Shown: piece after piece, positions 33,811 through 42,514 of the stretch
Layout: every line of letters begins with the position of its first letter
Position numbering within the stretch: position 1 is the first letter of the stretch
Assembly: GCF_018332695.1 (NCBI RefSeq)
Contig: NZ_BOQN01000157.1
Span: forward strand, 1-53,889
Length of the DNA stretch: 53,889 bases
Source: Paractinoplanes toevensis
Lineage (GTDB): Bacteria; Actinomycetota; Actinomycetes; Mycobacteriales; Micromonosporaceae
Reading direction: 5' to 3'
Notes under the pieces: model-generated
What the model was told of the DNA's origin: nothing
The model's input: the letters and a program-made list of their open reading frames with translations, nothing else
The model's database searches: none
Position numbers and translations under genes: made by a program

Positions 33811-34986
33811 TCAGCCGGCGAAGGCGTTCAAACCGGTCAATTTTTGGCCGATCACCAGCTGGTGGATCTCCGAAGTTCCCTCGTACGTGAGCACGCTCTC
33901 GAGGTTGTTCGCGTGCCGCATGATCGGATATTCGCCGCTGATGCCGTTCCCGCCGAGGATCGTGCGGCACTGCCGAGCGATCTTGATGGCCTCGCGCACG
34001 TTGTTCAGCTTGCCGATGCTGACCTGCTCCGGCCGCAGCGCGCCGGCCGAGTCGCGCTGCCGGCCCAGGTGCAGTGCCAGCAGGAAGCCTTTCTGCAGCT
34101 CGACCGCCATGTCGGCGAGCTTGGCCTGGGTCAGCTGGAAGCCGCCGATCGGCCGGCCGAACTGTTCCCGGGTGGTGGCGTAGTCGATCGCGGTCACCAG
34201 GCAGTCCCGGGCCGCGCCGAGCGCACCCCAGATGATGCCGAATCGGGCCTCGGTCAGGCAGGACAGCGGCGCCTTGAGACCCCGGGCGTCCGGAAGCTGC
34301 GCGGACGGGGGCAGGCGCACGTCATCCAGCGTGATCTCGCCCGTGCTGGACGCCCGCAGCGACATCTTGTGCTTGATCTCCCGGGCCGAGAAACCCGGGG
34401 TGTCGGTCGGCACGGCGAAGCCGATCACGCCCTCGTCGGTGCGCGCCCAGATCACCGCCACATCGGCGAGCGGGGCGTTGGTGATCCACATCTTGCCGCC
34501 GTTGAGCACCCAGTCGTCGCCGTCGCGGCGGGCCCGGGTCGACATGTTGGCCGGATCGGAGCCGTGGTCAGGCTCGGTGAGCCCGAAGCAGCCGATCAGC
34601 TCGCCGGCCGCCATGCCCGGCAGCCACCGCTGCTTCTGCTCCTCGGAACCGTATTTCCAGATCGCGTACATCGCGAGCGAGCCCTGGACGCTGACCAGCG
34701 AGCGGACGCCCGAGTCGGCCGCCTCCAGCTCCATGCAGGTCAGACCGTAGGCGACCGCGGTCGAGCCGGCGCAGCCGTAGCCGGTCAGGTGCATGCCGAG
34801 CAGCCCGAGCTTGCCGAACTCCACGGCCAGATCACGGACCGGGGTGCTGCCGGTCTCATACCAGTCGGCGACGGACGGTCGGACCCGGTCGTCGGCGACC
34901 CGGCGGGCGAGATCGCGAACGTCCCGCTCCTCGTCGGTCAGCAGCGAGTCGAGGTCGAGCAGATCCCACGGAGCAACGGCGGCCAT
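33811..34986 (-). CDS. Acyl-CoA dehydrogenase, glutaryl-CoA dehydrogenase-like
   Basis: The 391-aa length is standard. FAD-binding signatures are CFGLTEPDHGSDPANM and WITNAPLADVAVIWA. The catalytic base is Glu369 in LTYEGTSEIHQLVIG. The substrate-loop Arg of glutaryl-CoA dehydrogenases may be in RSLVSVQGSL (residue about 94), so lysine/tryptophan degradation or a related short-chain acid is plausible. A 13-bp palindrome (CTAAC-ggt-GTTAG) lies 10 nt upstream. The enzyme oxidises, and perhaps decarboxylates, an acyl-CoA in the cytosol using electron-transfer flavoprotein. Confidence 0.9.
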   Translation of the reverse strand: MAAVAPWDLLDLDSLLTDEERDVRDLARRVADDRVRPSVADWYETGSTPVRDLAVEFGKLGLLGMHLTGYGCAGSTAVAYGLTCMELEAADSGVRSLVSVQGSLAMYAIWKYGSEEQKQRWLPGMAAGELIGCFGLTEPDHGSDPANMSTRARRDGDDWVLNGGKMWITNAPLADVAVIWARTDEGVIGFAVPTDTPGFSAREIKHKMSLRASSTGEITLDDVRLPPSAQLPDARGLKAPLSCLTEARFGIIWGALGAARDCLVTAIDYATTREQFGRPIGGFQLTQAKLADMAVELQKGFLLALHLGRQRDSAGALRPEQVSIGKLNNVREAIKIARQCRTILGGNGISGEYPIMRHANNLESVLTYEGTSEIHQLVIGQKLTGLNAFAG

Positions 34987-34995
34987 GTCTTTAAA

Positions 34996-35008
34996 CTAAC
35001 GGTGTTAG
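34996..35008. promoter_or_regulatory. Palindrome upstream of the acyl-CoA dehydrogenase
   Basis: CTAAC-N3-GTTAG is a perfect dyad immediately before the dehydrogenase start. It overlaps the stop codon of the upstream gene. Its size fits a TetR-family fatty-acid or lipid regulator site, but the regulator is not known. Confidence 0.4.
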
Positions 35009-35301
35009 CCCGCCACTACCAGAACTCTGGCGTGAATCTGGTTGCGCTGCTGCAGGGCCGCCCGCAGCGCGCGGTGCAGCCCGTCCTCCAGGTAGAGCGC
35101 GCCCTGATATTCCACGACGTGCGGGAACAGATCGCCGTAGAACGTCGAGTCTTCGGCGAGCAGCTTGTCCAGCGCGAGCTCGCGCTTCGTGGTGATCAGA
35201 TCGGCCAGCCGGATCGGCCGTGGCGGGATCTCCGACCAGGCCTTGAGCGTCGTGTTGTGATCGGGATACGGGGCCCCGTCCCGGACCGCTTTGAAGATCA
35301 T
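35005..35301 (-). CDS. ParB/VapB-like small conserved protein
   Basis: ATG 35301 is preceded by GGAGAGGGGG with a 9-nt spacer and gives 98 aa. The sequence DLITTKRELALDKLLAEDSTFYGDLFPHV and YLEDGLHRALRAALQQRNQIHARVL is highly conserved in actinobacteria. It is often labelled VapB-family antitoxin in databases. The GLHR segment resembles the ParB/sulfiredoxin nucleotide-binding motif. No PIN-domain toxin gene is adjacent, so a toxin-antitoxin role is not supported by context. Confidence 0.8.
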   Translation of the reverse strand: MIFKAVRDGAPYPDHNTTLKAWSEIPPRPIRLADLITTKRELALDKLLAEDSTFYGDLFPHVVEYQGALYLEDGLHRALRAALQQRNQIHARVLVVAG

Positions 35302-35362
35302 TCCGGGTTGCCCCCTCTCCAAGAACCCGTGCCTGTCGGTGCCAGCCTAGCCGCGCCCGTCG

Positions 35363-35983
35363 TCACTCGGCGGTTGCGGCCCATCGGCCATGATGCACCA
35401 CCTCGTCCACCGGGCGATGCCCCCGCTTCAGTGACGGTGACCTCTTGTCGGTGGCGCGGTATCCGATGGTGAGTGTCCCGATCGGGGTGAACTCGGCCGG
35501 CACCCCGAACGCGTCCTTGAAGTCCTGCTGGGTCTCCACCGGGATGCCGAAGAAGCATGAGCCCAGCCCCTCGTCGACCGCGGTGAGGTGCATGAGCAGC
35601 GCCGCGAACCCGGTGTCGATGTCCCAGTACGGCACCGGCCAGTGCTTCTCGTCCCGGTCCGACCAACCCTTGTCGGCCTGGGCGTACCGGTCCAGGTAGG
35701 CCGACTTGTTGGAGAGGCAGACGACGATCGCCGGGGCGTTGCGCATCCGGGCCAGCCAGTCGCCGTGCCAGTCCGAGGTGGCGTTCTCGGTCGTCGACGT
35801 CCAGTAAAGTTCGCGGTCCTCCGGCGTGGTGAGCACCAGGAAGCCCCAGCCCTGGGAGAAGCCGGCGCTCGGCGCCCGCAGCCCGTGCCGGACGATCTTG
35901 TCGAGAACCTCGGCCGGCAGCGGGCGGTCCGGGTCGTAGCTGCGCACCATCCGCCGGCGGCGGACCACTTCGTCGAACTCCAT
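35363..35983 (-). CDS. Nitroreductase family flavoprotein
   Basis: The 206-aa protein has the FMN-binding N-terminus FDEVVRRRRMVRSYDPDRPLP, the APSAGFSQGW loop and the late GLGSCFFGIPVE motif of NAD(P)H-dependent nitroreductases. ATG 35983 overlaps the aldose epimerase stop (ATGA), making it the last gene of the pdxH-MFS-epimerase-nitroreductase unit. It may reduce quinones, nitro compounds or flavin-linked substrates. The true substrate is unknown. A short insert (TSTTENATSDWHGDWLARM) distinguishes it from the classical NfsB type. Confidence 0.9.
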   Translation of the reverse strand: MEFDEVVRRRRMVRSYDPDRPLPAEVLDKIVRHGLRAPSAGFSQGWGFLVLTTPEDRELYWTSTTENATSDWHGDWLARMRNAPAIVVCLSNKSAYLDRYAQADKGWSDRDEKHWPVPYWDIDTGFAALLMHLTAVDEGLGSCFFGIPVETQQDFKDAFGVPAEFTPIGTLTIGYRATDKRSPSLKRGHRPVDEVVHHGRWAATAE

Positions 35984-36903
35984 CAGCTGCGAATCCCCCA
36001 GGAGGTGGTCCAGCGCTCGCCCGGCGCGAGCACGATCAGGTCACGGCCGGTGCGGAACGAGTCGGGCGGGCAGGTCATCGGCTCGATCGCGACCGAGCGG
36101 CGGAAGCGCTCGCCGTGCAGGGTGTCGCCCGAGAACACCTGCCAGTACTTGAACTTGTCGTCGGCCCAGACCACGACCTTGTGGTCGGAGTTCGGGTCGG
36201 CGATGGTCACCTCGGTGATCCCGGACGCGTCGTGCTCGATCTCGCCGAACGTGGTGTCCAGCACCAGGTCGCCGATGGCGCGCGGCGCGGTGAAGTCGTA
36301 CTCGGTGCCGGCCACCGAGTTCGAGCCGATCGGCAGCAGCCGGTTGTCGGCCACGATCCGGGTCTTGCCCGGCACGTGCAGCAGGATGTCGTCGACCGCG
36401 ACACCGGGCAGCTGCAGGTAGGGGTGGACCGAGTAACCCCACGGCGCGTTCGACGAGCTGTTGTTGACGACCTCCTGCGTGCAGGTGAGGCCGCCGGCCG
36501 ACACCTGCCAGCGCGTGCGCAGCGTCAGCCACCACGGGTAACCGATCTGGGCGGGCAGGTCGAACTCCAGCGTCACGGCGTCGGCGGACTGCTCGGCGAG
36601 CGTCCAGCGCGACCAGTTGGCCAGGCCGTGGATGGCGTTGTGCCGGGCCGGCTCGGTCAGCGAGAGCTGGTAGCTCTGCTCCTCGAACGTGTATTGACCG
36701 TCCCGGATCCGGTTCGGCCACGGGGCGAGGATCTGCCCGGCCGAGGCCGGCGAGAGCTCGTCGGCCTCGAAGCCGTCCAGCACCTGCACGTCGCCGACGG
36801 AGTAGTGGCGCAGGGAGCCACCGACCTCCACGACCACGGCCCGGTGACCGTCCGCCTCGATCGACCACTGGGTTCCGGACTTGGCCGGCACGACGCTAGT
36901 CAT
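35983..36903 (-). CDS. Aldose 1-epimerase (mutarotase)
   Basis: This 306-aa beta-sandwich protein has substrate Arg in APWPNRIRDG, the HNAIHGL motif, the catalytic His in GYSVHPYLQLPG and the catalytic Glu in VAIEPMTCPPDSF near the end. These are the canonical residues of galactose mutarotases, which interconvert alpha and beta anomers in the cytosol. The start overlaps the MFS stop by 8 nt and the stop overlaps the nitroreductase start. Possible links to the sugar import and phosphorolysis genes elsewhere in the window are only thematic. Confidence 0.92.
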   Translation of the reverse strand: MTSVVPAKSGTQWSIEADGHRAVVVEVGGSLRHYSVGDVQVLDGFEADELSPASAGQILAPWPNRIRDGQYTFEEQSYQLSLTEPARHNAIHGLANWSRWTLAEQSADAVTLEFDLPAQIGYPWWLTLRTRWQVSAGGLTCTQEVVNNSSSNAPWGYSVHPYLQLPGVAVDDILLHVPGKTRIVADNRLLPIGSNSVAGTEYDFTAPRAIGDLVLDTTFGEIEHDASGITEVTIADPNSDHKVVVWADDKFKYWQVFSGDTLHGERFRRSVAIEPMTCPPDSFRTGRDLIVLAPGERWTTSWGIRS

Positions 36904-38206
36904 GCTTGGACACTATCGGAGGTCGGTAGCGGGCCAGCGCCGGGAACGCCAAGCCCAGGACCAGAGCCAGGCCGGCCGCCGCGAAGCCGCCGCCGGCCCA
37001 CGATCCGGTGGTTCCGGTCAGATCGGCGGTCGCACCGGCGCGCAGGTCGCCGAGGCGCGGGCCGCCGCCCACCACCACGATGAAGACGCCCTGGAGCCGG
37101 CCGCGCAGCCGGTCCGGCGCGAAGGTCTGCAGCATCGACTGCCGGTAGACCGCGCTGACCAGGTCGGCCGCACCGCCCACGGCCAGCAGCAGCACCATCA
37201 GCCACAGCGAGTGCGCGAGACCGGAGAAGCCGATCGCGATCCCCCATGCGACCACCGCCACGATCAGCGCGATTCCCTGCCGCTTGATCCGGCCGATCCA
37301 GCCCGAGGTGAGCCCGGCGATCACCGAGCCGATCGCGATCGCGGCGTACAGCCAGCCGACCGCCGAACCGCCGCCGAACCGGTCCGCCGCGACCTCGGGG
37401 AACAGTGCCCGGGGCATGGCGAACACCATGGCGATGATGTCCACCGCGAACGACAGCAACAGCACCGGCTGGGTGACCAGGAACTTCAGGCCGTCGGTGA
37501 TGCCGCGCAGCCCGGCCGACGGCTTCTCCTCGTCCTCGGCGTGCACGATCGGCGGGATCGGCGGCAGCTTCCAGGTGGCCCAGAACGAGATCGTGAACAG
37601 GGCCGCGTCGACCAGGTAGGCGACGGTCACGCCGGTGCCGGTGGACGCGATCCCGAAGATCAGGCCGGCCGCCAGCGGTCCGAGCACCCCGCCGGCCGTC
37701 GTGGTCGTGTAGCTCAGCGTGTTCGCGGCCGGAACCAGGCCGGTCGGCACGATCCGCGGGATGATCGCCTGCCGGGTCGGCGAGCTCACCGCGAAACCGG
37801 CCGACTGCACCGCGGTCAGCACCAGCAGCAGCCAGCCGCTGTTCGCCCCGACCAGGGCCTGGGCCAGCAGACCGAGCGTGGACAGCCAGGCCAGCGCCGA
37901 ACTGGCCAGCAGCAGCTTGCGCCGGTCGACCACGTCGGCGGCCGCACCACCCCACAGGCCGAAGATCAGCAGCGGGACGAGCCCGGCGATGCCGAGCAGA
38001 CCGACCCAGGCCGAGGAGTGGGTCACCGCGTACATCTGCACGGGCACCGCCACCGAGGTGAACTGGAACCCGAAGAACGACAGCCCGTTGCCGATCCACA
38101 TCCGGCGATAGGCCGGCGCCCGCAGCGGCCGGGTGTCGATCACCCAGGACTTGCGGTCCTTCTCCTCGACGATCTCCTCGACCGCCTCCACCGGCTCCTG
38201 GCTCAC
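36896..38206 (-). CDS. MFS exporter, DHA3 (EntS/Tet-like)
   Basis: The 436-aa protein has a 35-residue acidic N-terminus and 12 helices. DHA3 signatures include RMWIGNGLSFFGFQFTSVAV in TM1 and GGAAADVVDRRKLLLASS (motif A). The GTG start overlaps the pdxH stop by 4 nt and its end overlaps the epimerase start, so all are translationally coupled. The substrate is unknown. It resembles proteins annotated as enterobactin exporters, though no siderophore gene is nearby. Confidence 0.9.
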   Translation of the reverse strand: MSQEPVEAVEEIVEEKDRKSWVIDTRPLRAPAYRRMWIGNGLSFFGFQFTSVAVPVQMYAVTHSSAWVGLLGIAGLVPLLIFGLWGGAAADVVDRRKLLLASSALAWLSTLGLLAQALVGANSGWLLLVLTAVQSAGFAVSSPTRQAIIPRIVPTGLVPAANTLSYTTTTAGGVLGPLAAGLIFGIASTGTGVTVAYLVDAALFTISFWATWKLPPIPPIVHAEDEEKPSAGLRGITDGLKFLVTQPVLLLSFAVDIIAMVFAMPRALFPEVAADRFGGGSAVGWLYAAIAIGSVIAGLTSGWIGRIKRQGIALIVAVVAWGIAIGFSGLAHSLWLMVLLLAVGGAADLVSAVYRQSMLQTFAPDRLRGRLQGVFIVVVGGGPRLGDLRAGATADLTGTTGSWAGGGFAAAGLALVLGLAFPALARYRPPIVSKHD

Positions 38207-38859
38207 GGAGCCAGCCGTTCCAAAACCCAGGACCCCGCTTCGGTACGCCGATAGCGCAGTCGATCATGCAGGCGACTGGTGCGCCCCTGCCAGAACTCGA
38301 CGGTCTCCGGCCGCACCCGGAAGCCACCCCAGTGCGGTGGCGGCGGAACCGGGCCGTCCCCGAAACGTGCGGTCGCCGCGGCCAGTCCGGCCTCGACCGC
38401 GGCCCGATCGGGCAGCACCCGCGACTGCGGGCTGGCCCAGGCACCGAGCTGGGAGCCGCGCGGCCGGGACGCGAAATACTCCTCGGTCTCGGCCCGGGTC
38501 ACCCGCTCAACCCGGCCGGCCACGATCACCTGGCGCTGCATCGGAAACCAGGGAAAGACCAGGCTTGCGTACGGGTTGGCAGTCAACTCCGAGCCCTTGC
38601 GCGACTCGTAGTTGGTGAAGAACACGAAGCCGCGCTCGTCGCACTCCTTGAGCAGCACCGTCCGGGCCGAGGGCCGGCCTTCGGCGCTCGCCGTCGCCAC
38701 CAGCATCGCGTTGGGTTCCGGCAGGCCGTAGGCCGCCGCGTCCGCGAACCAGGCGCCGAACTGGGTTTGCCAGTCGCCCGCGAGCTGTTCTTCGAGCAGC
38801 TCACCGCGCTCGGAGTAGTCGCGCCGCATCGTTGCGGGCGACGGAGGTTCCACGGTCAC
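38203..38859 (-). CDS. pdxH: Pyridoxamine 5'-phosphate oxidase
   Basis: The 218-aa protein has FMN- and PLP-binding signatures: ARTVLLKECDERGFVFFTNY, SRKGSELTANPYASLVFPW and QRQVIVAGRVERV. It ends with the PNP-oxidase dimerisation tail FRVRPETVEFWQGRTSRLHDR and ERLAP. GTG 38859 has GGGAG 6 nt upstream. It oxidises pyridoxine or pyridoxamine phosphate to PLP. It leads a four-gene overlapping operon and is divergent from citrate synthase and serC; SerC is itself a PLP enzyme. Confidence 0.96.
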   Translation of the reverse strand: MTVEPPSPATMRRDYSERGELLEEQLAGDWQTQFGAWFADAAAYGLPEPNAMLVATASAEGRPSARTVLLKECDERGFVFFTNYESRKGSELTANPYASLVFPWFPMQRQVIVAGRVERVTRAETEEYFASRPRGSQLGAWASPQSRVLPDRAAVEAGLAAATARFGDGPVPPPPHWGGFRVRPETVEFWQGRTSRLHDRLRYRRTEAGSWVLERLAP

Positions 38860-39019
38860 GAGCGCTCCCTATTACTTCGATCTCAACGACCGTAAGTCCG
38901 CCCGGCCCTTACGTCAGCTCGGTAAGGATGGGTGTCACGGAGAGCACATCGCGCCCACCGGGCCAACCGGGCAATATGAAAGACTCGTCGTAATTCTTCA
39001 CAGGGGAGCCCTGTCCGAA

Positions 39020-40135
39020 TTGAGTTCCGTGTCCGATTTCAAGCCGGGCCTCGAGGGCGTCGTCGCATTCGAGACCGAGATCGCCGAGCCCGAGAAGGAC
39101 GGCGGCTCCCTGCGGTACCGCGGCGTCGACATCGAGGACCTGATCGGGCACGTCTCCTTCGGCAACGTCTGGGGTCTGCTGGTCGACGGGAAGTTCGGGC
39201 CCGGGCTGCCGCCCGCCGAGCCCTTCCCGGTCCCGGTGCACTCCGGTGACATCCGCGTCGATGTCCAGTCCGCGGTCGCCATGCTCGCGCCGTACTGGGG
39301 GCTCGCCCAGTTGATCGACATCGACGACGAGCAGGTCCGCCGCGACCTGGCCCGGGTGTCGGTGACCGCGCTGTCCTTCGTCGCGCAGTCCGCCCGCGGG
39401 CTCGGCCTGCCGGCGGTGCCGCAGAAGGACATCGACAAGGCCGGGACGATCGTCGAGCGGTTCATGCGCCGCTGGCGGGGCGAACCCGACCCGCGGCACG
39501 TGCAGGCCGTCGACGCGTACTTCATCGCGGCCGCCGAGCACGGGCTCAACGCGTCCACCTTCACCACCCGGATCGCCGCCTCGGTCGGCGCCGACGTGGC
39601 CGCCTGCATCTCGGCCGGCATCGGCGTGCTCTCCGGCCCGCTGCACGGCGGCGCACCCACCCGGGTGCTGCACATGATCGAGGCGGTCGAGCGGCGCGGC
39701 GACGCCGAGGCGTACGTGAAGGACGTCCTCGACCGCGGCGAACGGCTGATGGGCTTCGGCCACCGGGTCTACCGGGTCGAGGACCCGCGGGCCCGGGTGC
39801 TCCGGCAGATCGCCCGCGACCTGAACGCTCCGCGCTTCGAGGTGGCCGAGGCGCTCGAGCGGGCCGCCCTGACCGGCCTGCGGGAACGCAAGCCCCATCG
39901 GGTGCTCGCCACCAACGTGGAGTTCTGGGCGGCCGTCGTCCTCGACTCGGCCGAGGTGCCGGCACACATGTTCACGCCGCTGTTCACCTGTGCCCGGATG
40001 GCCGGCTGGAGCGCGCACATCCTCGAGCAGAAACGGCTCGGCCGCATCCTCCGGCCCCAGCTCCGCTACGTGGGGCCGAGCGCCCGCAAGCCGAACGAGG
40101 TCGAGGGCTGGGCCACGCTCGCGCATAATGTGTGA
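39020..40135 (+). CDS. Citrate synthase 2-like protein
   Basis: TTG 39020, with AGGGGAG upstream (39002-39008), gives 371 aa, close to other actinobacterial citrate synthase 2 (CitA) proteins. Catalytic residues include His209 in SGPLHGGAPTR and His248 in MGFGHRVYRVEDPRARVL. The usual NVDF motif reads NVEFWAAVVLD, as in other CitA-type proteins, so Glu stands where Asp is usual. The LRYRGVDIEDLI start fits this branch. The enzyme condenses acetyl-CoA with oxaloacetate or possibly another 2-oxo acid. The stop overlaps the serC start (GTGA), so the two are coupled. Confidence 0.9.
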   Translation: MSSVSDFKPGLEGVVAFETEIAEPEKDGGSLRYRGVDIEDLIGHVSFGNVWGLLVDGKFGPGLPPAEPFPVPVHSGDIRVDVQSAVAMLAPYWGLAQLIDIDDEQVRRDLARVSVTALSFVAQSARGLGLPAVPQKDIDKAGTIVERFMRRWRGEPDPRHVQAVDAYFIAAAEHGLNASTFTTRIAASVGADVAACISAGIGVLSGPLHGGAPTRVLHMIEAVERRGDAEAYVKDVLDRGERLMGFGHRVYRVEDPRARVLRQIARDLNAPRFEVAEALERAALTGLRERKPHRVLATNVEFWAAVVLDSAEVPAHMFTPLFTCARMAGWSAHILEQKRLGRILRPQLRYVGPSARKPNEVEGWATLAHNV

Positions 40136-41256
40136 CCGTGACTGACATCCGGATCCCCGACGAGATCAAACCGGTCGACGGACGCTTCGGCTCGGGCCCC
40201 AGCAAGGTGCGACCGGAAGGCGTCGAGGCGCTCTCCGCGGTGTCACGTACGTTCATGGGCACCTCGCACCGGCAGAAGACGGTGAAGAACCAGGTGGCCC
40301 GGATGCGCCGCGGCCTGGCCGAGTTCTTCTCGCTGCCGGACGGTTACGAGGTGATCCTGTCCAACGGCGGCACCAGCGCGTTCTGGGACACCGCCGCGTT
40401 CGGCCTGGTCCGCGACCGGGCGCAGTTCGCCGAGTTCGGTGAGTTCGGCGCCAAGTTCGTCAAGGCGGTCGTCGACGCGCCCTTCCTGAGCTCGCCGACC
40501 GTTCACCAGGCCCCCGGCGGCCAGGCCGCGTTCCTGACCGCCGAGGCCGGCGTCGACGTCTACGCGTCCGTCCACAACGAGACCTCCACCGGGGTGGCCG
40601 TGCCGGTCCGCCGGGTGGCCGGGGCCGACGAGGGCGCGCTGCTGCTCACCGACGCCACCTCGGGCGGCGGCAGCCTCGACGTCGACCTGCGCGAGACCGA
40701 CGTCTACTACCTGGCCCCGCAGAAGGCGCTCGGCTCGGACGGCGGCATCTGGCTCGCCCTCATGTCGCCGGCCGCCCTGGACCGGGCCTTCTCCATCAAG
40801 AGCTCGGGGCGGTACATTCCGCAGTTCCTCGACCTGGTCACCGCGATCGAGCAGTCCCGGCTCGAGCAGACCTACAACACGCCCGCGCTGGCCACCGTGT
40901 TCCTCGCGGCCGAGCAGCTGGACTGGATGAACGCGCAGGGCGGCCTGTCCTGGGCGGTCAAGCGGAGTGCGGAGAGTGCGGCCGCGATCTACGGCTGGGC
41001 CGACCGCTCGTCGTTCGCCACCCCGTTCGTCACCGACCCGGCGCTGCGCTCGGCCGCCGTGGCCACCATCGACTTCGAGGGTGTGGACGCGGCGGCCATC
41101 GCGGCGACGCTACGAGCCAACGACATCGTGGACACCGAGCCGTACCGGAAGCTCGGCCGCAACCAGCTGCGCATCGCGCTCTACCCCACCGTCGACCCGG
41201 CCGACGTGGCCGCCCTGACCACCTGCATCGACTACGTCGTCGAGCGGCTTGCATAG
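40132..41256 (+). CDS. serC: Phosphoserine aminotransferase
   Basis: The 374-aa protein belongs to the actinobacterial SerC branch. The N-terminus has FGSGPSKVRPEGVEAL, the region MGTSHRQKTVKNQVARMR binds phosphate, and PLP attaches to Lys198 in LAPQKALGSDGG. It converts 3-phosphohydroxypyruvate to phosphoserine. The GTG start overlaps the citrate synthase stop by 4 nt. No separate ribosome-binding site is visible, so translation probably depends on the upstream gene. The divergent pdxH supplies its cofactor, which may explain the conserved neighbourhood. Confidence 0.95.
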   Translation: MTVTDIRIPDEIKPVDGRFGSGPSKVRPEGVEALSAVSRTFMGTSHRQKTVKNQVARMRRGLAEFFSLPDGYEVILSNGGTSAFWDTAAFGLVRDRAQFAEFGEFGAKFVKAVVDAPFLSSPTVHQAPGGQAAFLTAEAGVDVYASVHNETSTGVAVPVRRVAGADEGALLLTDATSGGGSLDVDLRETDVYYLAPQKALGSDGGIWLALMSPAALDRAFSIKSSGRYIPQFLDLVTAIEQSRLEQTYNTPALATVFLAAEQLDWMNAQGGLSWAVKRSAESAAAIYGWADRSSFATPFVTDPALRSAAVATIDFEGVDAAAIAATLRANDIVDTEPYRKLGRNQLRIALYPTVDPADVAALTTCIDYVVERLA

Positions 41257-41289
41257 GCTCCGCACAGGAATACCGCCTAGCTTCCGAGC

Positions 41290-42222
41290 ATGGACGATCC
41301 AGAGAACGCGGCCTATGTACGGCTGGTACACGACAGAGGCCTGCGGTTCGACCGGCGGCGACTGCTGAGCATGCTCGGCGGGGCCGGGGCGGTCGCCGTC
41401 CTCGCCGCGTGCACCGACTCCGCGACGCCCTCGCCGTCGACGCCCTCGTCGGCGGCGGGTGGCCTAGCCGAGGTCGCGTCGGAGACGGCCGGTCCGTACC
41501 CCGCCGACGGATCGAACGGGCCGGACGTGCGGACCCTCGACGGGGTCGTGCGCAAGGACATCACCACCTCGTTCGGCACCGCGTCCGGTAGGGCGGAGGG
41601 AGTGCCGCTGGAGTTCTCGCTGGTGGTGATGGACCGCGGCGGGAAACCGGTCAGCGGCGCGGCGGTCTACGCGTGGCACTGCGACCGGGCCGGGAACTAC
41701 TCGCTGTACTCGACCGGGGTCACCGCGGAGAACTATCTGCGCGGCATCCAGGTCAGCGACGCCACCGGGACGGTGAGCTTCACCAGCATCTACCCGGCCT
41801 GCTACACCGGCCGGTGGCCGCACATCCACTTCGAGGTGTACTCGTCGGTGGCCGACGCGACCAGCGGCGACGGGCCGATCGTGAAGACGTCGCAGATCGC
41901 GCTGCCGGCAGACATCTCCGACACGGTGTACGCGTCCGACGGCTACAGCGCGAGCGTCACCAACATGAAGCAGGTCAGCCTGGCCACGGACAACGTGTTC
42001 GGCGACGACCAGGCGGTCACCGAACTGGCGACCGTGACCGGCAGCGTGTCGGCGGGCTACCGGGCGACCCTGACGATCTCGATCGACCCGTCCGGCGAGG
42101 AGCAGGGTGGCGGCATGGCCCCGCCCGGCGGCGGCGCTCCGCCGAGCGGGATGCCCGGCGGGCCGGGTGGCGCTCCCCCGAGCGGCATGCCCGGCGGGCC
42201 ACCGAGCGGGGCGCCGGCCTGA
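41290..42222 (+). CDS. Tat-exported intradiol dioxygenase-like lipoprotein
   Basis: In this 310-aa protein a twin-arginine motif (RRRLLSML, Arg22-24) and a lipobox LAAC (Cys41) indicate folded export and lipid anchoring. Residues 60-265 match the intradiol ring-cleavage dioxygenase fold: TAGPYPADG, AVYAWHCDRAGNYSLYS, GIQVSDATGTVSFTSIYPACY and RWPHIHFEVY (His178/His180). The Tyr/Tyr/His/His iron set therefore looks present. The tail from about 275 is Gly/Pro/Met-rich with imperfect repeats of GGAPPSGMPGGP. Extracellular dioxygenases of this kind act on lignin-like or unknown aromatics in actinomycetes; the substrate here is unknown. Confidence 0.88.
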   Translation: MDDPENAAYVRLVHDRGLRFDRRRLLSMLGGAGAVAVLAACTDSATPSPSTPSSAAGGLAEVASETAGPYPADGSNGPDVRTLDGVVRKDITTSFGTASGRAEGVPLEFSLVVMDRGGKPVSGAAVYAWHCDRAGNYSLYSTGVTAENYLRGIQVSDATGTVSFTSIYPACYTGRWPHIHFEVYSSVADATSGDGPIVKTSQIALPADISDTVYASDGYSASVTNMKQVSLATDNVFGDDQAVTELATVTGSVSAGYRATLTISIDPSGEEQGGGMAPPGGGAPPSGMPGGPGGAPPSGMPGGPPSGAPA

Positions 42223-42514
42223 CCCGAACGACACGCGAGACGCGCGCTGCGGCCTGGGCCGCGGCGCGGTCGCGCTGAGCGCCCGGAGCGTTCCTAGTGC
42301 TTCTGGTCACTCCCGCGCGCGTACCATTTGCTGGGTTTATGGGTTTGAATGGGTTTGCCCATCGGGAGCACGAAGATCATCACCGCAGTTCAGAGCAACA
42401 CCCCGGGTGTGTCTCCCCCCATTAGGTGACCAAGACGCGTACCGTGTTCCCAAACGCGCCCGGGTGGCTGACTCTCGGGATGTCCAGGCCAACGCGACGG
42501 GACGGAGGCAACGC
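42223..42514. promoter_or_regulatory. Leader region upstream of sepH
   Basis: No gene is supported in these 292 nt. Three direct GGGTTT motifs (about 42333, 42341 and 42351) lie in an AT-richer patch. GGAGG at about 42504 serves the sepH start. I see no clear promoter hexamers or hairpin. Confidence 0.35.

Noticed and set aside
35005..35301. Toxin-antitoxin pair including the VapB-like protein
   Set aside because: No PIN-domain or other toxin gene is adjacent on either side.
38909..40126. 405-codon minus-strand frame across citrate synthase
   Set aside because: It is the shadow of a well-defined citrate synthase gene on the plus strand.
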